The translations under genes were made by a program, and so were the position numbers. Below, piece by piece: positions 43,687-52,868 of a stretch of 64,000 bases of DNA (positions are counted from its first letter, which is position 1; every line of letters starts with the position of its first letter). Source of the DNA: Lachnospiraceae bacterium UBA1759 (lineage in GTDB: Bacteria > Bacillota > Clostridia > Lachnospirales > Lachnospiraceae); assembly GCA_002315555.1 (NCBI GenBank), contig DCHF01000055.1, positions 1-64,000 of the forward strand. Direction: 5' to 3'. The notes under the pieces were generated by a model. The model ran no database searches, was not told the DNA's origin, and saw only the letters and a list, made by a program, of their open reading frames with translations.

Positions 43687-44925
43687 ATGGGTAATACAGA
43701 AAACAACGAAAACGTTGGAAACACAGAAGAAACGATCGTTGTAACAGGGAAGAAGGGCTCCGGAAGGGGCCTCTTCCTGTTACTGGGCATGATTATCGGC
43801 GCTGCGGCGGCGGTGATCATTATGGCAGTCGCCGGCAGAGCGAGCGGAAACGTCAGCGGGATCAGCAGTGTCATTAGTGACGAGACAGCGGAAAAGCTGG
43901 TCAAGATCCGGAACAAGATCAATTCCTATTATCTTTTTGACCGGGATGTGGACACACAGGAAGGAATTTTAAAGGGATATGTGGATTCGTTCGGCGATCC
44001 GTACACCGTTTATTACACGGAGGACGAGTATGCGTCCCTGATGGAATCCACTTCCGGCGTGTACTGCGGTATCGGCGTTGTGGTGACGCAGAATGCGTCC
44101 ACCGGCGTAATCTCCGTTGTGCGTCCGTATGTGAATGCACCGGGCTGGGAAGCCGGTATGCAGGCGGATGACATCCTGTATAAGGTTGAAGGCGAAGAAG
44201 TCACGGGACAGGACCTGAGCCTTGTGGTCACCAAGATCAAGGGCGATGAGGGAACTTCCGTGGCAATTACGATCTATCGTCCGTCCACCGGGGAGTATAT
44301 CGATATGACGGTCACGCGCCGTAAGATCGAGATCGAGACCATTGCACATGAAATGAAGGAGAATAACATCGGCTACATCGAGATGACTTCCTTCGATGAC
44401 GTCACCTATCACCAGTTTATGGAAGCCTTTAATGACCTGAAGGATCAGGGAATGCAGGGTCTGATCGTGGATATCCGCGATAACGGCGGCGGACTGCTGA
44501 CCTCGGTGTGCGATATTCTGGATGAGCTTCTCCCGGCGGGTATCATTACCTATACGGAGGACCGTGACGGCAAGGGCGACAAGATCTATTCCGACGCGGC
44601 TTGTGTGCTGGATGTTCCGATGGTCGTTCTGGTCAACGGAAATTCCGCATCGGCATCGGAAATCTTCACCGGCGCGCTGCAGGATTACGGCAAGGCGACG
44701 ATCGTCGGCACGCAGACCTTCGGCAAGGGCATCGTCCAGTCCATCATGGCGCTCGGCGACGGCAGCGCGATCAAGATCACGACTTCGCGCTATTATACCC
44801 CGAACGGTGTGTGTATCCACGGTGTGGGTATTACGCCGGACGTGATCGTTGAAAACGATACGGAACTGGAAGGCGATGAGCAGTTGAAACGCGCGATCGA
44901 AGTCCTTCAGGATATGATGAAATAA
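43687..44925 (+). CDS. S41-family C-terminal processing protease (CtpA-like)
   Basis: A 412-residue membrane-anchored protease with a transmembrane helix at 29-49. A PDZ domain (about 118-205, around GIGVVVTQNASTGVISVV) precedes the S41 catalytic domain. The Ser-Lys dyad is visible in NGNSASASEIFTGAL (Ser) and GTQTFGKGIVQS (Lys). Such proteases trim exported or cell-wall proteins, as CtpA/CtpB do in sporulating Bacillota. An AGGAG site overlaps the preceding gene's end, so the two are co-transcribed. Confidence 0.93.
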   Translation: MGNTENNENVGNTEETIVVTGKKGSGRGLFLLLGMIIGAAAAVIIMAVAGRASGNVSGISSVISDETAEKLVKIRNKINSYYLFDRDVDTQEGILKGYVDSFGDPYTVYYTEDEYASLMESTSGVYCGIGVVVTQNASTGVISVVRPYVNAPGWEAGMQADDILYKVEGEEVTGQDLSLVVTKIKGDEGTSVAITIYRPSTGEYIDMTVTRRKIEIETIAHEMKENNIGYIEMTSFDDVTYHQFMEAFNDLKDQGMQGLIVDIRDNGGGLLTSVCDILDELLPAGIITYTEDRDGKGDKIYSDAACVLDVPMVVLVNGNSASASEIFTGALQDYGKATIVGTQTFGKGIVQSIMALGDGSAIKITTSRYYTPNGVCIHGVGITPDVIVENDTELEGDEQLKRAIEVLQDMMK

Positions 44926-44933
44926 GTAAAGAA

Positions 44934-44971
44934 CAACAGCCCGGTGTGTGAAGCGCCGGGCTGTTCCTTTT
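44934..44971 (+). terminator. terminator after the S41 protease
   Basis: AACAGCCCGG / CCGGGCTGTT perfect stem followed by CCTTTT. Confidence 0.85.
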
Positions 44972-45058
44972 CGGATACATTCCACGTATGAGGCATTTTC
45001 CGGCCGCATTCCAAGCGGAATTTCGGCTGTTTTTGACGGGTGATCTCACTGCATCAAC

Positions 45059-45072
45059 AAAACTTATGTTCG
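45059..45072. promoter_or_regulatory. LexA/DinR (CheO-type) SOS box before uvrB
   Basis: AAAACTTATGTTCG matches the Gram-positive consensus CGAAC-N4-GTTCG at 8 of 10 defined positions. It lies just upstream of the -35 element of the uvrB promoter, a position that permits LexA repression. Confidence 0.65.
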
Positions 45073-45079
45073 ATTTCTG

Positions 45080-45108
45080 TATACATTTTTAATGATCTGT
45101 GCTATAAT
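45080..45108 (+). promoter_or_regulatory. sigma-A promoter of uvrBA
   Basis: TATACA (45080-45085), 17-bp spacer, TATAAT (45103-45108). A consensus -10 with a weaker -35, next to the SOS box. Confidence 0.75.
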
Positions 45109-45143
45109 CAAAACATCTATCACCATAAGGAGAGCCACCGATC

Positions 45144-47120
45144 ATGGAGTTCAAACTGCATTCGGAATATCAGCCCACGGGCGATCAGCCGCAGGCCATC
45201 GACGACCTGGTCCGCGGATTCCGTGCGGGCAATCAGTTTCAGACATTACTCGGCGTCACGGGTTCCGGTAAGACGTTTACCATGGCCAATGTCATCGAGA
45301 AACTGCAGAAGCCCACACTGATCATTTCTCACAATAAAACACTGGCAGCCCAGCTTTACAGCGAAATGAAGGAGTTTTTTCCGGAGAATGCCGTAGAGTA
45401 TTTTGTCAGTTATTACGACTATTATCAGCCGGAGGCGTATATTCCGTCCACGGATACCTATATTGAAAAAGATTCGGACATTAACGATGAGATCGACAAG
45501 CTGCGTCTTTCCGCGACGATGTCCCTTTGTGAACGCCGGGATGTCATCATCGTGGCGTCTGTTTCCTGTATTTACGGTCTGGGAAGCCCGGTGGATTATA
45601 AAAACATGGTCGTTTCTCTGCGTCCCGGTATGATCAAGGACCGCGACGAGGTCATTCACGAACTGATCCACAACCAGTACGAACGCGCGCAGATGGACTT
45701 CCATCGCGGCACGTTCCGCGTCCGCGGTGATGTCCTGGAGATATTCCCCGCAGAGCAGGGTGAGGTTGCCATTCGCGTGGAATTCTTCGGCGACGAGATC
45801 GACCGCATCTCGCAGTTTGACCCGCTGACCGGCGATGTCCAGTGCCTGCTGGAGCATGCGGCGTTCTTCCCGACCTCTAACTATGTCGTCGAGCAGCAGA
45901 AGCTCATGGACGCTACGATGAATATCGAGGCGGACCTGGAGGAACGCGTCAAGGAGTTCCGTCAGGAGGACAAGCTGGTGGAAGCGCAGCGCATTCGCGA
46001 GCGTACGACCTTTGACATCGAAATGATGCGTGAGACCGGATTCTGTTCCGGCATTGAAAACTATACGCGCTATCTGACCGGTCTTCCGGCCGGCGCACCG
46101 CCGTACACCCTGATCGATTACTTTCCGGATGATTTTCTGATCATCGTGGATGAGAGTCATATGTCGCTCCCGCAGCTGAACGGTATGTACAACGGCAACC
46201 TGCGCCGCAAGCAGACGCTGATCGACTACGGCTTCCGTCTTCCCTCGGCAATGGACAACCGTCCGCTGAGCTTCGGCGAGTTTGAACAGAAGATCGACCA
46301 GATGATGTTTGTATCCGCGACGCCCGGCCCATATGAGCAGGATCATGAGCTTCTCCGCACGGAGCAGGTCATCCGACCTACCGGCCTTCTGGATCCGAAG
46401 ATCGATATCCGGCCGGTCCGCGGTCAGATCGATGACATGATCGGCGAGATCCGGAAGACTGTCAAAGAAAAAGAAAAGGTCCTGATCACCACGCTGACCA
46501 AGAAAATGGCGGAGGACCTGACAACCTATCTTCGCGAAGCGGGCATCCGCGTGCGGTATCTGCACTCGGATATCGACACCCTGGAACGTTCGGAGATCAT
46601 CCGCGACATGCGTCTGGATGTTTTCGATGTTCTGATCGGTATCAACCTGCTGCGTGAGGGCCTGGATATCCCGGAGATCTCACTGGTCGTGATCCTCGAC
46701 GCGGACAAGGAAGGCTTCCTGCGTTCGGAGACGTCGCTGATCCAGACGGTCGGCCGCGCGGCGCGTAACTCGAACGGCCACGTCATTATGTATGCGGATA
46801 CGATGACGGATTCCATGCGCAAGGCCATCGGCGAAACGAACCGCCGTCGCGCGATCCAGGAAAAATACAACGAAGAGCACGGCATCACGCCGACCACAAT
46901 CAAGAAGGCGGTCCGCGATCTGATCCGGATCTCAAAGCAGGCGGAATCCGCGGGCGTACAGTTGAAGAAGGATCCGGAATCCATGAACCGCAAGGAACTG
47001 GAGAAGCTGCTTGAAAACCTGGAGAAGCAGATGAAGAAGGCGGCGCTCGACCTGAATTTTGAGGCGGCGATCGAACTCAGAGAAAAGATCAAGGAACTCG
47101 GAAGGTTCCTGAATGACTGA
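45144..47120 (+). CDS. uvrB: excinuclease ABC subunit B
   Basis: A 658-residue UvrB of normal length. It has Walker A GVTGSGKTFT, the beta-hairpin region YYDYYQPEAYIP, the DESHMSLPQL helicase motif, FVSATPGPYE, and the C-terminal UVR domain (KKAALDLNFEAAIELREKIK) that contacts UvrC. It verifies damage after loading by UvrA. The first gene of an SOS-type operon with uvrA; uvrC is not in the window. Confidence 0.98.
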   Translation: MEFKLHSEYQPTGDQPQAIDDLVRGFRAGNQFQTLLGVTGSGKTFTMANVIEKLQKPTLIISHNKTLAAQLYSEMKEFFPENAVEYFVSYYDYYQPEAYIPSTDTYIEKDSDINDEIDKLRLSATMSLCERRDVIIVASVSCIYGLGSPVDYKNMVVSLRPGMIKDRDEVIHELIHNQYERAQMDFHRGTFRVRGDVLEIFPAEQGEVAIRVEFFGDEIDRISQFDPLTGDVQCLLEHAAFFPTSNYVVEQQKLMDATMNIEADLEERVKEFRQEDKLVEAQRIRERTTFDIEMMRETGFCSGIENYTRYLTGLPAGAPPYTLIDYFPDDFLIIVDESHMSLPQLNGMYNGNLRRKQTLIDYGFRLPSAMDNRPLSFGEFEQKIDQMMFVSATPGPYEQDHELLRTEQVIRPTGLLDPKIDIRPVRGQIDDMIGEIRKTVKEKEKVLITTLTKKMAEDLTTYLREAGIRVRYLHSDIDTLERSEIIRDMRLDVFDVLIGINLLREGLDIPEISLVVILDADKEGFLRSETSLIQTVGRAARNSNGHVIMYADTMTDSMRKAIGETNRRRAIQEKYNEEHGITPTTIKKAVRDLIRISKQAESAGVQLKKDPESMNRKELEKLLENLEKQMKKAALDLNFEAAIELREKIKELGRFLND

Positions 47121-47189
47121 TAAAGCCGGGGAGTATTGACCCGGCCCGGCAGCAGAGGGAAGGCCCTTGCTGCTGATGGTGAGGAAACT

Positions 47190-50021
47190 ATGGCTGAAAA
47201 GAAATTTATCAAGATCCGCGGTGCGCGGGAACACAATCTGAAGAATGTGGATCTGGACATTCCGAGAGACGAGCTGACGGTCCTGACCGGACTTTCCGGC
47301 TCCGGAAAGTCCTCCCTGGCATTCGATACGATCTATGCGGAAGGCCAGCGCCGTTATATGGAGTCGCTTTCTTCCTACGCGCGTCAGTTCCTGGGGCAGA
47401 TGGAAAAGCCGCTGGTACAGATGATCGAAGGCTTGCCGCCGGCCATCTCCATCGACCAGAAATCCACGAACCGCAACCCGCGTTCCACCGTCGGCACCGT
47501 CACGGAGATCTACGACTATCTGCGTCTTCTGTATGCGCGCATCGGTATACCGCACTGTCCCAAGTGCGGTCGTGTGATCCAGAAGCAGTCCATCGACCAG
47601 ATGGTGGATACGGTCATGAAGCTGCCGGAGCGCACACGCATCCAGTTGCTGGCACCGGTCGTCCGCGGGAAAAAGGGACGTCATGAAAAGGTGCTGGAGC
47701 AGGCCAAGAAGAGCGGCTATGTCCGTGTACGTGTGGACGGAAACCCGTATGAGCTTTCGGAAGAGATCACGTTAGATAAGAATATCAAGCATAACATCGA
47801 GATCGTGGTAGACCGTCTGGTCGTAAAGCCGGGCGTGGAGTCCCGTCTGGCGGGATCGCTGGAGAACGTTATGGAGCTGGCCGATGGCCTTGCCGTCGTG
47901 GACATTCCGGACGAGGAGCGGAACATCATGTTCTCGCAGAGCCTGTCCTGTCCGGACTGTGAAGTGTCCATCGATGAGATCGAACCGCGGAGCTTCTCCT
48001 TCAACAACCCGTTCGGCGCGTGCCCGGTATGCTACGGCCTGGGTTATAAGATGGAATTTGACGAGGATCTGATGATCCCCGATAAAACGTTGTCCATCAA
48101 TCAGGGCTGCATCATGGTCAATGGCTGGCAGTCCTGCAACGTGGACGGAAGCTGGATGAACCAGACCCTGAAGGGCGTGGCAAAGGAATACGGCTTCAGT
48201 CTGGATACTCCGTTCGGCGAATACCCGAAGGAAATCCAGGACCTTTTGCTGCACGGCGGAACGCGTGAGATCAAGTTCCGTTACAAGAGCCACCACGGCG
48301 AGGGTGAGTACAAGGTCATTTACGAAGGCCTGATGAATAACGTGGAGCAACGTTATAAGGAGACCTACTCGGATTCCGCAAAGGCGGAGTATGAGACGTT
48401 CATGCGCATCTCCCCGTGTACGGAATGTAACGGCAAGCGCCTGAAGCAGACGTCCCTTGCGGTCACGGTCGGGGATATCAACATTTACGATCTGACCAAC
48501 AATTCCATCAAGGATATGCTGGCACTGATCGATCACTGGAATCTCACTGATACGCAGCGGTCCATCGGCGCGGAGATCCTGAAGGAGGTCCGTTCCCGTC
48601 TGACCTTCCTGGTCGATGTAGGCCTGGATTATCTGGCGATGAGCCGCGCGACGGCAACCTTGTCAGGCGGTGAGGCGCAGCGTATCCGTCTGGCTACGCA
48701 GATCGGATCCGGCCTGGTCGGCGTGGCGTATATTCTGGATGAGCCCTCCATCGGCCTGCATCAGAAGGACAACGACAAACTCCTTGGTACCCTGAAGCAT
48801 CTGAGGGATCTGGGCAATACGGTCATCGTCGTCGAACATGACGAGGATACCATGCGTGCGGCGGATTTCCTGGTAGACATCGGACCGGGAGCGGGCGAAC
48901 ACGGCGGAACCATCGTGGCCTGCGGTACCGCAAAGGAAGTCATGCGGAATCCCAAGTCCATCACCGGCAAGTATCTGGCCGGAAAATTAAAGATCGATGT
49001 TCCCGCAAAACGCCGCGTGCCGGAGAACTGGCTGACGATCCTCGGTGCGGAGGAGAACAACCTGAAGAATATCGATGTAAAGATCCCGGTGGGCGTATTT
49101 ACCTGCGTGACCGGCGTGTCCGGCTCCGGTAAATCCTCACTGGTCGATGAGATCCTCTCCAAGAGTCTGGAGAAGAAGCTGAATCGCGCGCGGACCATTC
49201 CGGGCAAGCACCGGGAGATCCTGGGTGTGGAGAAGCTCGATAAGATCATTGATATCGATCAGAGTCCCATCGGCAGAACACCGCGTTCCAACCCGGCCAC
49301 CTACACCGGCGTATTTGATATGATCCGCGACCTGTTCGCGTCCACGGCGGAAGCCAAGGCGCGCGGTTATACCAAGGGCCGTTTCAGCTTCAACATCAAG
49401 GGCGGCCGCTGTGAGTCCTGTTCCGGCGACGGTATCATCAAGATCCAGATGCACTTCCTGGCCGATGTTTACGTCCCCTGCGAGGTCTGCGGCGGTAAGC
49501 GTTATAACCGTGAGACTCTGGAGGTTCTGTACCGCGGCAAGAACATCTACGATGTTCTCAATATGACCGTGGAGGAGGCCCTGGATTTCTTCCAGGCCAT
49601 TCCGTCCATCCGTCAGAAGATCCAGACCCTGTACGACGTCGGGCTTTCCTATGTCCGTCTGGGTCAGCCGTCTACCGAGCTTTCCGGCGGTGAAGCGCAG
49701 CGCATCAAGCTTGCGGCGGAGCTGTCCAGAAGATCGACCGGCCGCACGATCTATGTCCTTGACGAGCCCACCACGGGCCTGCATTTTGAGGATGTGCGCA
49801 AGCTGATCGAGATCCTGCAGCGCCTTGCGGACGGAGGAAACACGGTGCTCGTCATCGAGCACAATCTCGATGTCATCAAATCGGCGGATTATATTATTGA
49901 CATGGGACCCGACGGCGGTGATAATGGAGGTACCGTGGTATGCCAGGGTACGCCCGAGGAAGTTGCCATGGTCGAAACGAGTTACACGGGTCACTATCTT
50001 AAGAAAATGCTGAAACAGTGA
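47190..50021 (+). CDS. uvrA: excinuclease ABC subunit A
   Basis: A 943-residue UvrA from the ATG at 47190, chosen because GGTGAGG lies just upstream and the following MAEKKFIKIRGAREHNLKN is the standard N-terminus; a GTG at 47136 in the same frame would add 18 unusual residues. The protein has two ABC ATPase modules (GLSGSGKSSL and GVSGSGKSSL), two signature motifs (LSGGEAQRI) and zinc knuckles at CPDCEVSIDE...CPVC and CESCSGDG...CEVC. It recognises DNA lesions and loads UvrB. Confidence 0.98.
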   Translation: MAEKKFIKIRGAREHNLKNVDLDIPRDELTVLTGLSGSGKSSLAFDTIYAEGQRRYMESLSSYARQFLGQMEKPLVQMIEGLPPAISIDQKSTNRNPRSTVGTVTEIYDYLRLLYARIGIPHCPKCGRVIQKQSIDQMVDTVMKLPERTRIQLLAPVVRGKKGRHEKVLEQAKKSGYVRVRVDGNPYELSEEITLDKNIKHNIEIVVDRLVVKPGVESRLAGSLENVMELADGLAVVDIPDEERNIMFSQSLSCPDCEVSIDEIEPRSFSFNNPFGACPVCYGLGYKMEFDEDLMIPDKTLSINQGCIMVNGWQSCNVDGSWMNQTLKGVAKEYGFSLDTPFGEYPKEIQDLLLHGGTREIKFRYKSHHGEGEYKVIYEGLMNNVEQRYKETYSDSAKAEYETFMRISPCTECNGKRLKQTSLAVTVGDINIYDLTNNSIKDMLALIDHWNLTDTQRSIGAEILKEVRSRLTFLVDVGLDYLAMSRATATLSGGEAQRIRLATQIGSGLVGVAYILDEPSIGLHQKDNDKLLGTLKHLRDLGNTVIVVEHDEDTMRAADFLVDIGPGAGEHGGTIVACGTAKEVMRNPKSITGKYLAGKLKIDVPAKRRVPENWLTILGAEENNLKNIDVKIPVGVFTCVTGVSGSGKSSLVDEILSKSLEKKLNRARTIPGKHREILGVEKLDKIIDIDQSPIGRTPRSNPATYTGVFDMIRDLFASTAEAKARGYTKGRFSFNIKGGRCESCSGDGIIKIQMHFLADVYVPCEVCGGKRYNRETLEVLYRGKNIYDVLNMTVEEALDFFQAIPSIRQKIQTLYDVGLSYVRLGQPSTELSGGEAQRIKLAAELSRRSTGRTIYVLDEPTTGLHFEDVRKLIEILQRLADGGNTVLVIEHNLDVIKSADYIIDMGPDGGDNGGTVVCQGTPEEVAMVETSYTGHYLKKMLKQ

Positions 50022-50030
50022 GGTTGACTG

Positions 50031-51263
50031 ATGAATTATACAAAAGAAGAGGCAATTGAAAAGATCCGCAGCATCGACGCGGAGTTTGTGTGTCTGACGT
50101 TTTACGATGTTTACGGAAAGCAGAAGAACATCACGATCATGCCTGAAGAGCTTGAAAGAGCGTTTGACAGCGGTATTTCGCTGGATGCGGCGCTGGTCGA
50201 CGGCTATCGTATGGATGCCAAGATCGACCTTTTGGTCAAGCCGGATCCCAATACCCTCTGTGAGCTTCCGCAGAGTCTGGCCGATAACGCCATCGGCCAG
50301 GTCATGCGTATGAACTGCAACGTTTTTTATCCGGACGGCCGTCCCTTTGAAAATGACCCCCGCTACATCCTGAAGCTGGCGGTTGAAGAAGCGGAAAAGC
50401 GCGGACTTCAGTTTAACTTCGGACCGGCCATGGAGTTCTATCTCTTTGAGACCAGGTCTGAGAACAAGTTCGATAACAGTATCCGTCAGCCGTATGACAA
50501 CGCCGGATACATGGCATCCGCTCCGGAAGACCGCTGTGAGGCGGTGCGCCGCGAGATCTGCCTGGACCTGCGTAAGATGGGCATCCGCCCTGAGTGTGCA
50601 TACCATGAAGAGGGACCGGGTCAGAATAAGATCAAGTTCCATTTCAATACGCCGATGGAAGCGGCCGATGCCGCAACGGCTTACAAGGCTGTCGTTCGTT
50701 CCGTTGCCGCGCGTTACGGCCTGGAAGCGGATTTCTCTCCGAAGCCGCTTGAGCGCATTGCCGGAAACAGCATGCATGTGAATATGTCTGTCATTTCCAA
50801 GGACGGTATGGACCGTACGCCGGACATCATCGCCGGTGTCCTTGCCAAGGCGCAGGAAATCACGGTCTTCCTGAATCCCACCAAGAAATCCTACAAGCGT
50901 CTGGGCCACGACAATGCTGTCAAATACGTTTCCTGGTCCGATGCCAACCGTTCCACGCTGATCCGCATTCCGGCTTACGGCGGATACACCCGCTTTGAGC
51001 TGCGTTCTCCGGATAACGGAACCAATCCGTACATCGCATTCGCGCTTCTGATCTATGCCGCACTGTACGGCATTGATGAAAAGCCCACACTGCAGAAGGC
51101 CAGCGAAGAAGATCTGTTTGAAGCGGATTCCAAGGCATTGTCCCGCCTGAAGCCGCTGCCGGCTTCCCTTGCGGAGGCACAGTCCAAGGCGAAGAACAGC
51201 CTGTTTGTACGGGAGCATCTGCCGATGAAGGTCATTGATGCTTATGTAAAATCCGATAAATAA
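50031..51263 (+). CDS. glutamine synthetase family protein, short type
   Basis: A 410-residue protein with the type I glutamine synthetase layout: an N-terminal beta-grasp domain (about 1-95) and a catalytic core containing GPAMEFYLFE, YHEEGPGQNKIKF, AGNSMHVNMS, NPTKKSYKRLG, RSTLIRIP and FELRSPDNGTNPYIAFAL. It is some 30 residues shorter than GlnA (about 444). It could be a true glutamine synthetase or a relative that gamma-glutamylates an amine. A GAGG site precedes the start, 9 bp after uvrA. The 3' end takes part in a 24-bp repeat (see separate entry). Confidence 0.82.
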   Translation: MNYTKEEAIEKIRSIDAEFVCLTFYDVYGKQKNITIMPEELERAFDSGISLDAALVDGYRMDAKIDLLVKPDPNTLCELPQSLADNAIGQVMRMNCNVFYPDGRPFENDPRYILKLAVEEAEKRGLQFNFGPAMEFYLFETRSENKFDNSIRQPYDNAGYMASAPEDRCEAVRREICLDLRKMGIRPECAYHEEGPGQNKIKFHFNTPMEAADAATAYKAVVRSVAARYGLEADFSPKPLERIAGNSMHVNMSVISKDGMDRTPDIIAGVLAKAQEITVFLNPTKKSYKRLGHDNAVKYVSWSDANRSTLIRIPAYGGYTRFELRSPDNGTNPYIAFALLIYAALYGIDEKPTLQKASEEDLFEADSKALSRLKPLPASLAEAQSKAKNSLFVREHLPMKVIDAYVKSDK

Positions 51264-51323
51264 TCGGATCGACAGATCCGACTGTTTATCGTATGGGTCA
51301 AATCCGATAAATAATCGGATCGA
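51249..51323. repeat. direct repeat spanning the glutamine synthetase stop codon
   Basis: Identical 24-bp copies at 51249-51272 and 51300-51323, 51 bp apart. Each contains the hairpin-forming ATCCGATAAATAATCGGAT. The first copy includes the last codons and the TAA stop of the glutamine synthetase gene. The second lies in the gap before the HAD gene. Confidence 0.9.
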
Positions 51324-51363
51324 GGAAAGCCCGGCAAAAGGCCGGACGGAAAAGTGCTTATAA

Positions 51364-52023
51364 ATGAAAATCAAAGCAGTCCTATTTGATCTGGACGGTA
51401 CGCTTCTCAATACCCTTCCGGATCTTTACAACATTACGAATACGACCTTACGGGAACTGGGCTGTCCGGAACGTTCGATGGAAGAGGTGCGGCAGTTTGT
51501 CGGAAACGGCGCGAAGCTTCTCATCAAGCGCGCACTTCCGGAAAATGTGGAGTATACAGATGAGATCATGGACCGTATGATGGCCAATTATCTGAAGTAT
51601 CAGAATCAGCGGGCCGAGGTCTATGCGGGCATTCCGGAGCTGCTTGCCGAACTGAAGAAGCGTGGCATCCGGAGCGCGATCGTTTCCAACAAGCCGGATC
51701 CCGCTGCCGTAGAGGTCTGGAAACAGTTCTTTGGCGATACGATCGATTTTGCGATCGGCACGCGGGAAAACATGCATATCAAGCCGCATCCGGATCAGGC
51801 GAATGAAGCCATGCGGGTGCTGGGAGTGACATCCGCCGATTGTGTCTACGTGGGCGATTCCGATACGGACATCGCCACCGGAACGAATGCCGGTATGGAG
51901 ACCCTGTCCGTTACCTGGGGATTCCGCGGGGAGGAATTTCTGAAGGCGCACGGCGCCGCGCACATCGTGGACCGGGCGGAAGAGATCCTTCAGTGGATCC
52001 TGGAGAAGGAAAATGAAGAGTAA
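51364..52023 (+). CDS. HAD-family phosphatase (Gph/PpaX-like)
   Basis: A 219-residue HAD hydrolase. Motif I is LFDLDGTLLNT, motif II IVSNKPD, and the later motif YVGDSDTDIATGTNAG supplies the metal Asp residues. The helical cap domain sits between residues about 18 and 80. It resembles phosphoglycolate phosphatase and pyrophosphatase PpaX; the substrate cannot be fixed from sequence. The ribosome site is weak. The end overlaps the YgjP-type gene by 11 bp, implying coupled translation. Confidence 0.88.
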   Translation: MKIKAVLFDLDGTLLNTLPDLYNITNTTLRELGCPERSMEEVRQFVGNGAKLLIKRALPENVEYTDEIMDRMMANYLKYQNQRAEVYAGIPELLAELKKRGIRSAIVSNKPDPAAVEVWKQFFGDTIDFAIGTRENMHIKPHPDQANEAMRVLGVTSADCVYVGDSDTDIATGTNAGMETLSVTWGFRGEEFLKAHGAAHIVDRAEEILQWILEKENEE

Positions 52024-52774
52024 GAAAACGATCCGCACCGTAGCCGGTGCGGATCAAATTATTACATACGAATTGATTCGGAAAAGCATCAAGAACATGT
52101 ATCTCCGGCTCCGGGAGGACGGGACGGTCGCCGTCACGGCAAACCGGTTGATCCCGCTATCCGCGGTCGATGCCTTCGTGCTGAAGAACGAACCGTTCAT
52201 CGCACGGAGCAGGACGAGGGTCGAAACGGAACAGGAGCGTCTTTCGGAGCGTGCGGCATTGCAGTATGTGACCGGTGAGACCCTGCGGATCTTCGGGAAT
52301 GAGGTGCGGTTTGTGCTGAAGGAAGGGCGGCCGGCCAGGGTAGAGTTCCCGGCAGAGATAAAAAGGGAGCCGTTTGCCGTTTCCGATGCCGCGGAAAACT
52401 GTGTCATTATGACCGCACCGTCCGGATACGATACAGAACGCCGAAAAAGGCTGTATGAAAAAGAACTCAGATTTCATACAGAAAAGTGTCTTACTGAGAT
52501 CTGTACCCGCGTATGGCCCCTTTTTAAGCCTTACGGGGTGACATGGCCGGAGCTTAAGTTCCGGACGATGAAGAGCCGGTGGGGCTCCTGCCAGCCCGTT
52601 GAAAAGAAGATCACATTGAATCTCCGGCTGATCGAAAAGCCGTATGCGGCAGCGGAATACGTGGTGGTTCACGAGTTCGCGCATTTTCTGCATGCGGATC
52701 ATTCGCCGCGGTTCTATGCGGTCGTGGAGCATTTCCTTCCGGACTATAAAGAGAGGAAGAAGCTGCTCAAGTAA
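52013..52774 (+). CDS. YgjP-type zinc metallopeptidase (DUF45, M48-related)
   Basis: A 253-residue cytoplasmic protein. The zinc-binding motif VVVHEFAHFLHADHSPRF lies near residue 220, and MKSRWGSCQ upstream is a hallmark of YgjP/DUF45. Family function is poorly known; members are predicted peptidases, some next to restriction systems, not seen here. The gene overlaps the HAD gene and is followed by a strong terminator. Confidence 0.88.
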   Translation: MKSKKTIRTVAGADQIITYELIRKSIKNMYLRLREDGTVAVTANRLIPLSAVDAFVLKNEPFIARSRTRVETEQERLSERAALQYVTGETLRIFGNEVRFVLKEGRPARVEFPAEIKREPFAVSDAAENCVIMTAPSGYDTERRKRLYEKELRFHTEKCLTEICTRVWPLFKPYGVTWPELKFRTMKSRWGSCQPVEKKITLNLRLIEKPYAAAEYVVVHEFAHFLHADHSPRFYAVVEHFLPDYKERKKLLK

Positions 52775-52831
52775 GAAGTAAAAGGACGGAAACTGACGCA
52801 GGTATTCGGGAGACAGAAGAAAACACAAAAT

Positions 52832-52868
52832 AAAAGCCGGACCGCTTTATGCGCGCTCCGGCTTTTTT
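52832..52868. terminator. bidirectional terminator, overlapping a minus-strand stop
   Basis: AAAAGCCGGA / TCCGGCTTTTTT stem-loop. The last codons and stop of the convergent papain-like gene (52847) form part of the hairpin, so the structure serves both strands. Confidence 0.9.

Noticed and set aside
49137..51410. 757-codon minus-strand frame opposite uvrA and the glutamine synthetase
   Set aside because: It spans two real convergent-free genes and their gap, has no domain or ribosome site, and is explained by codon bias.
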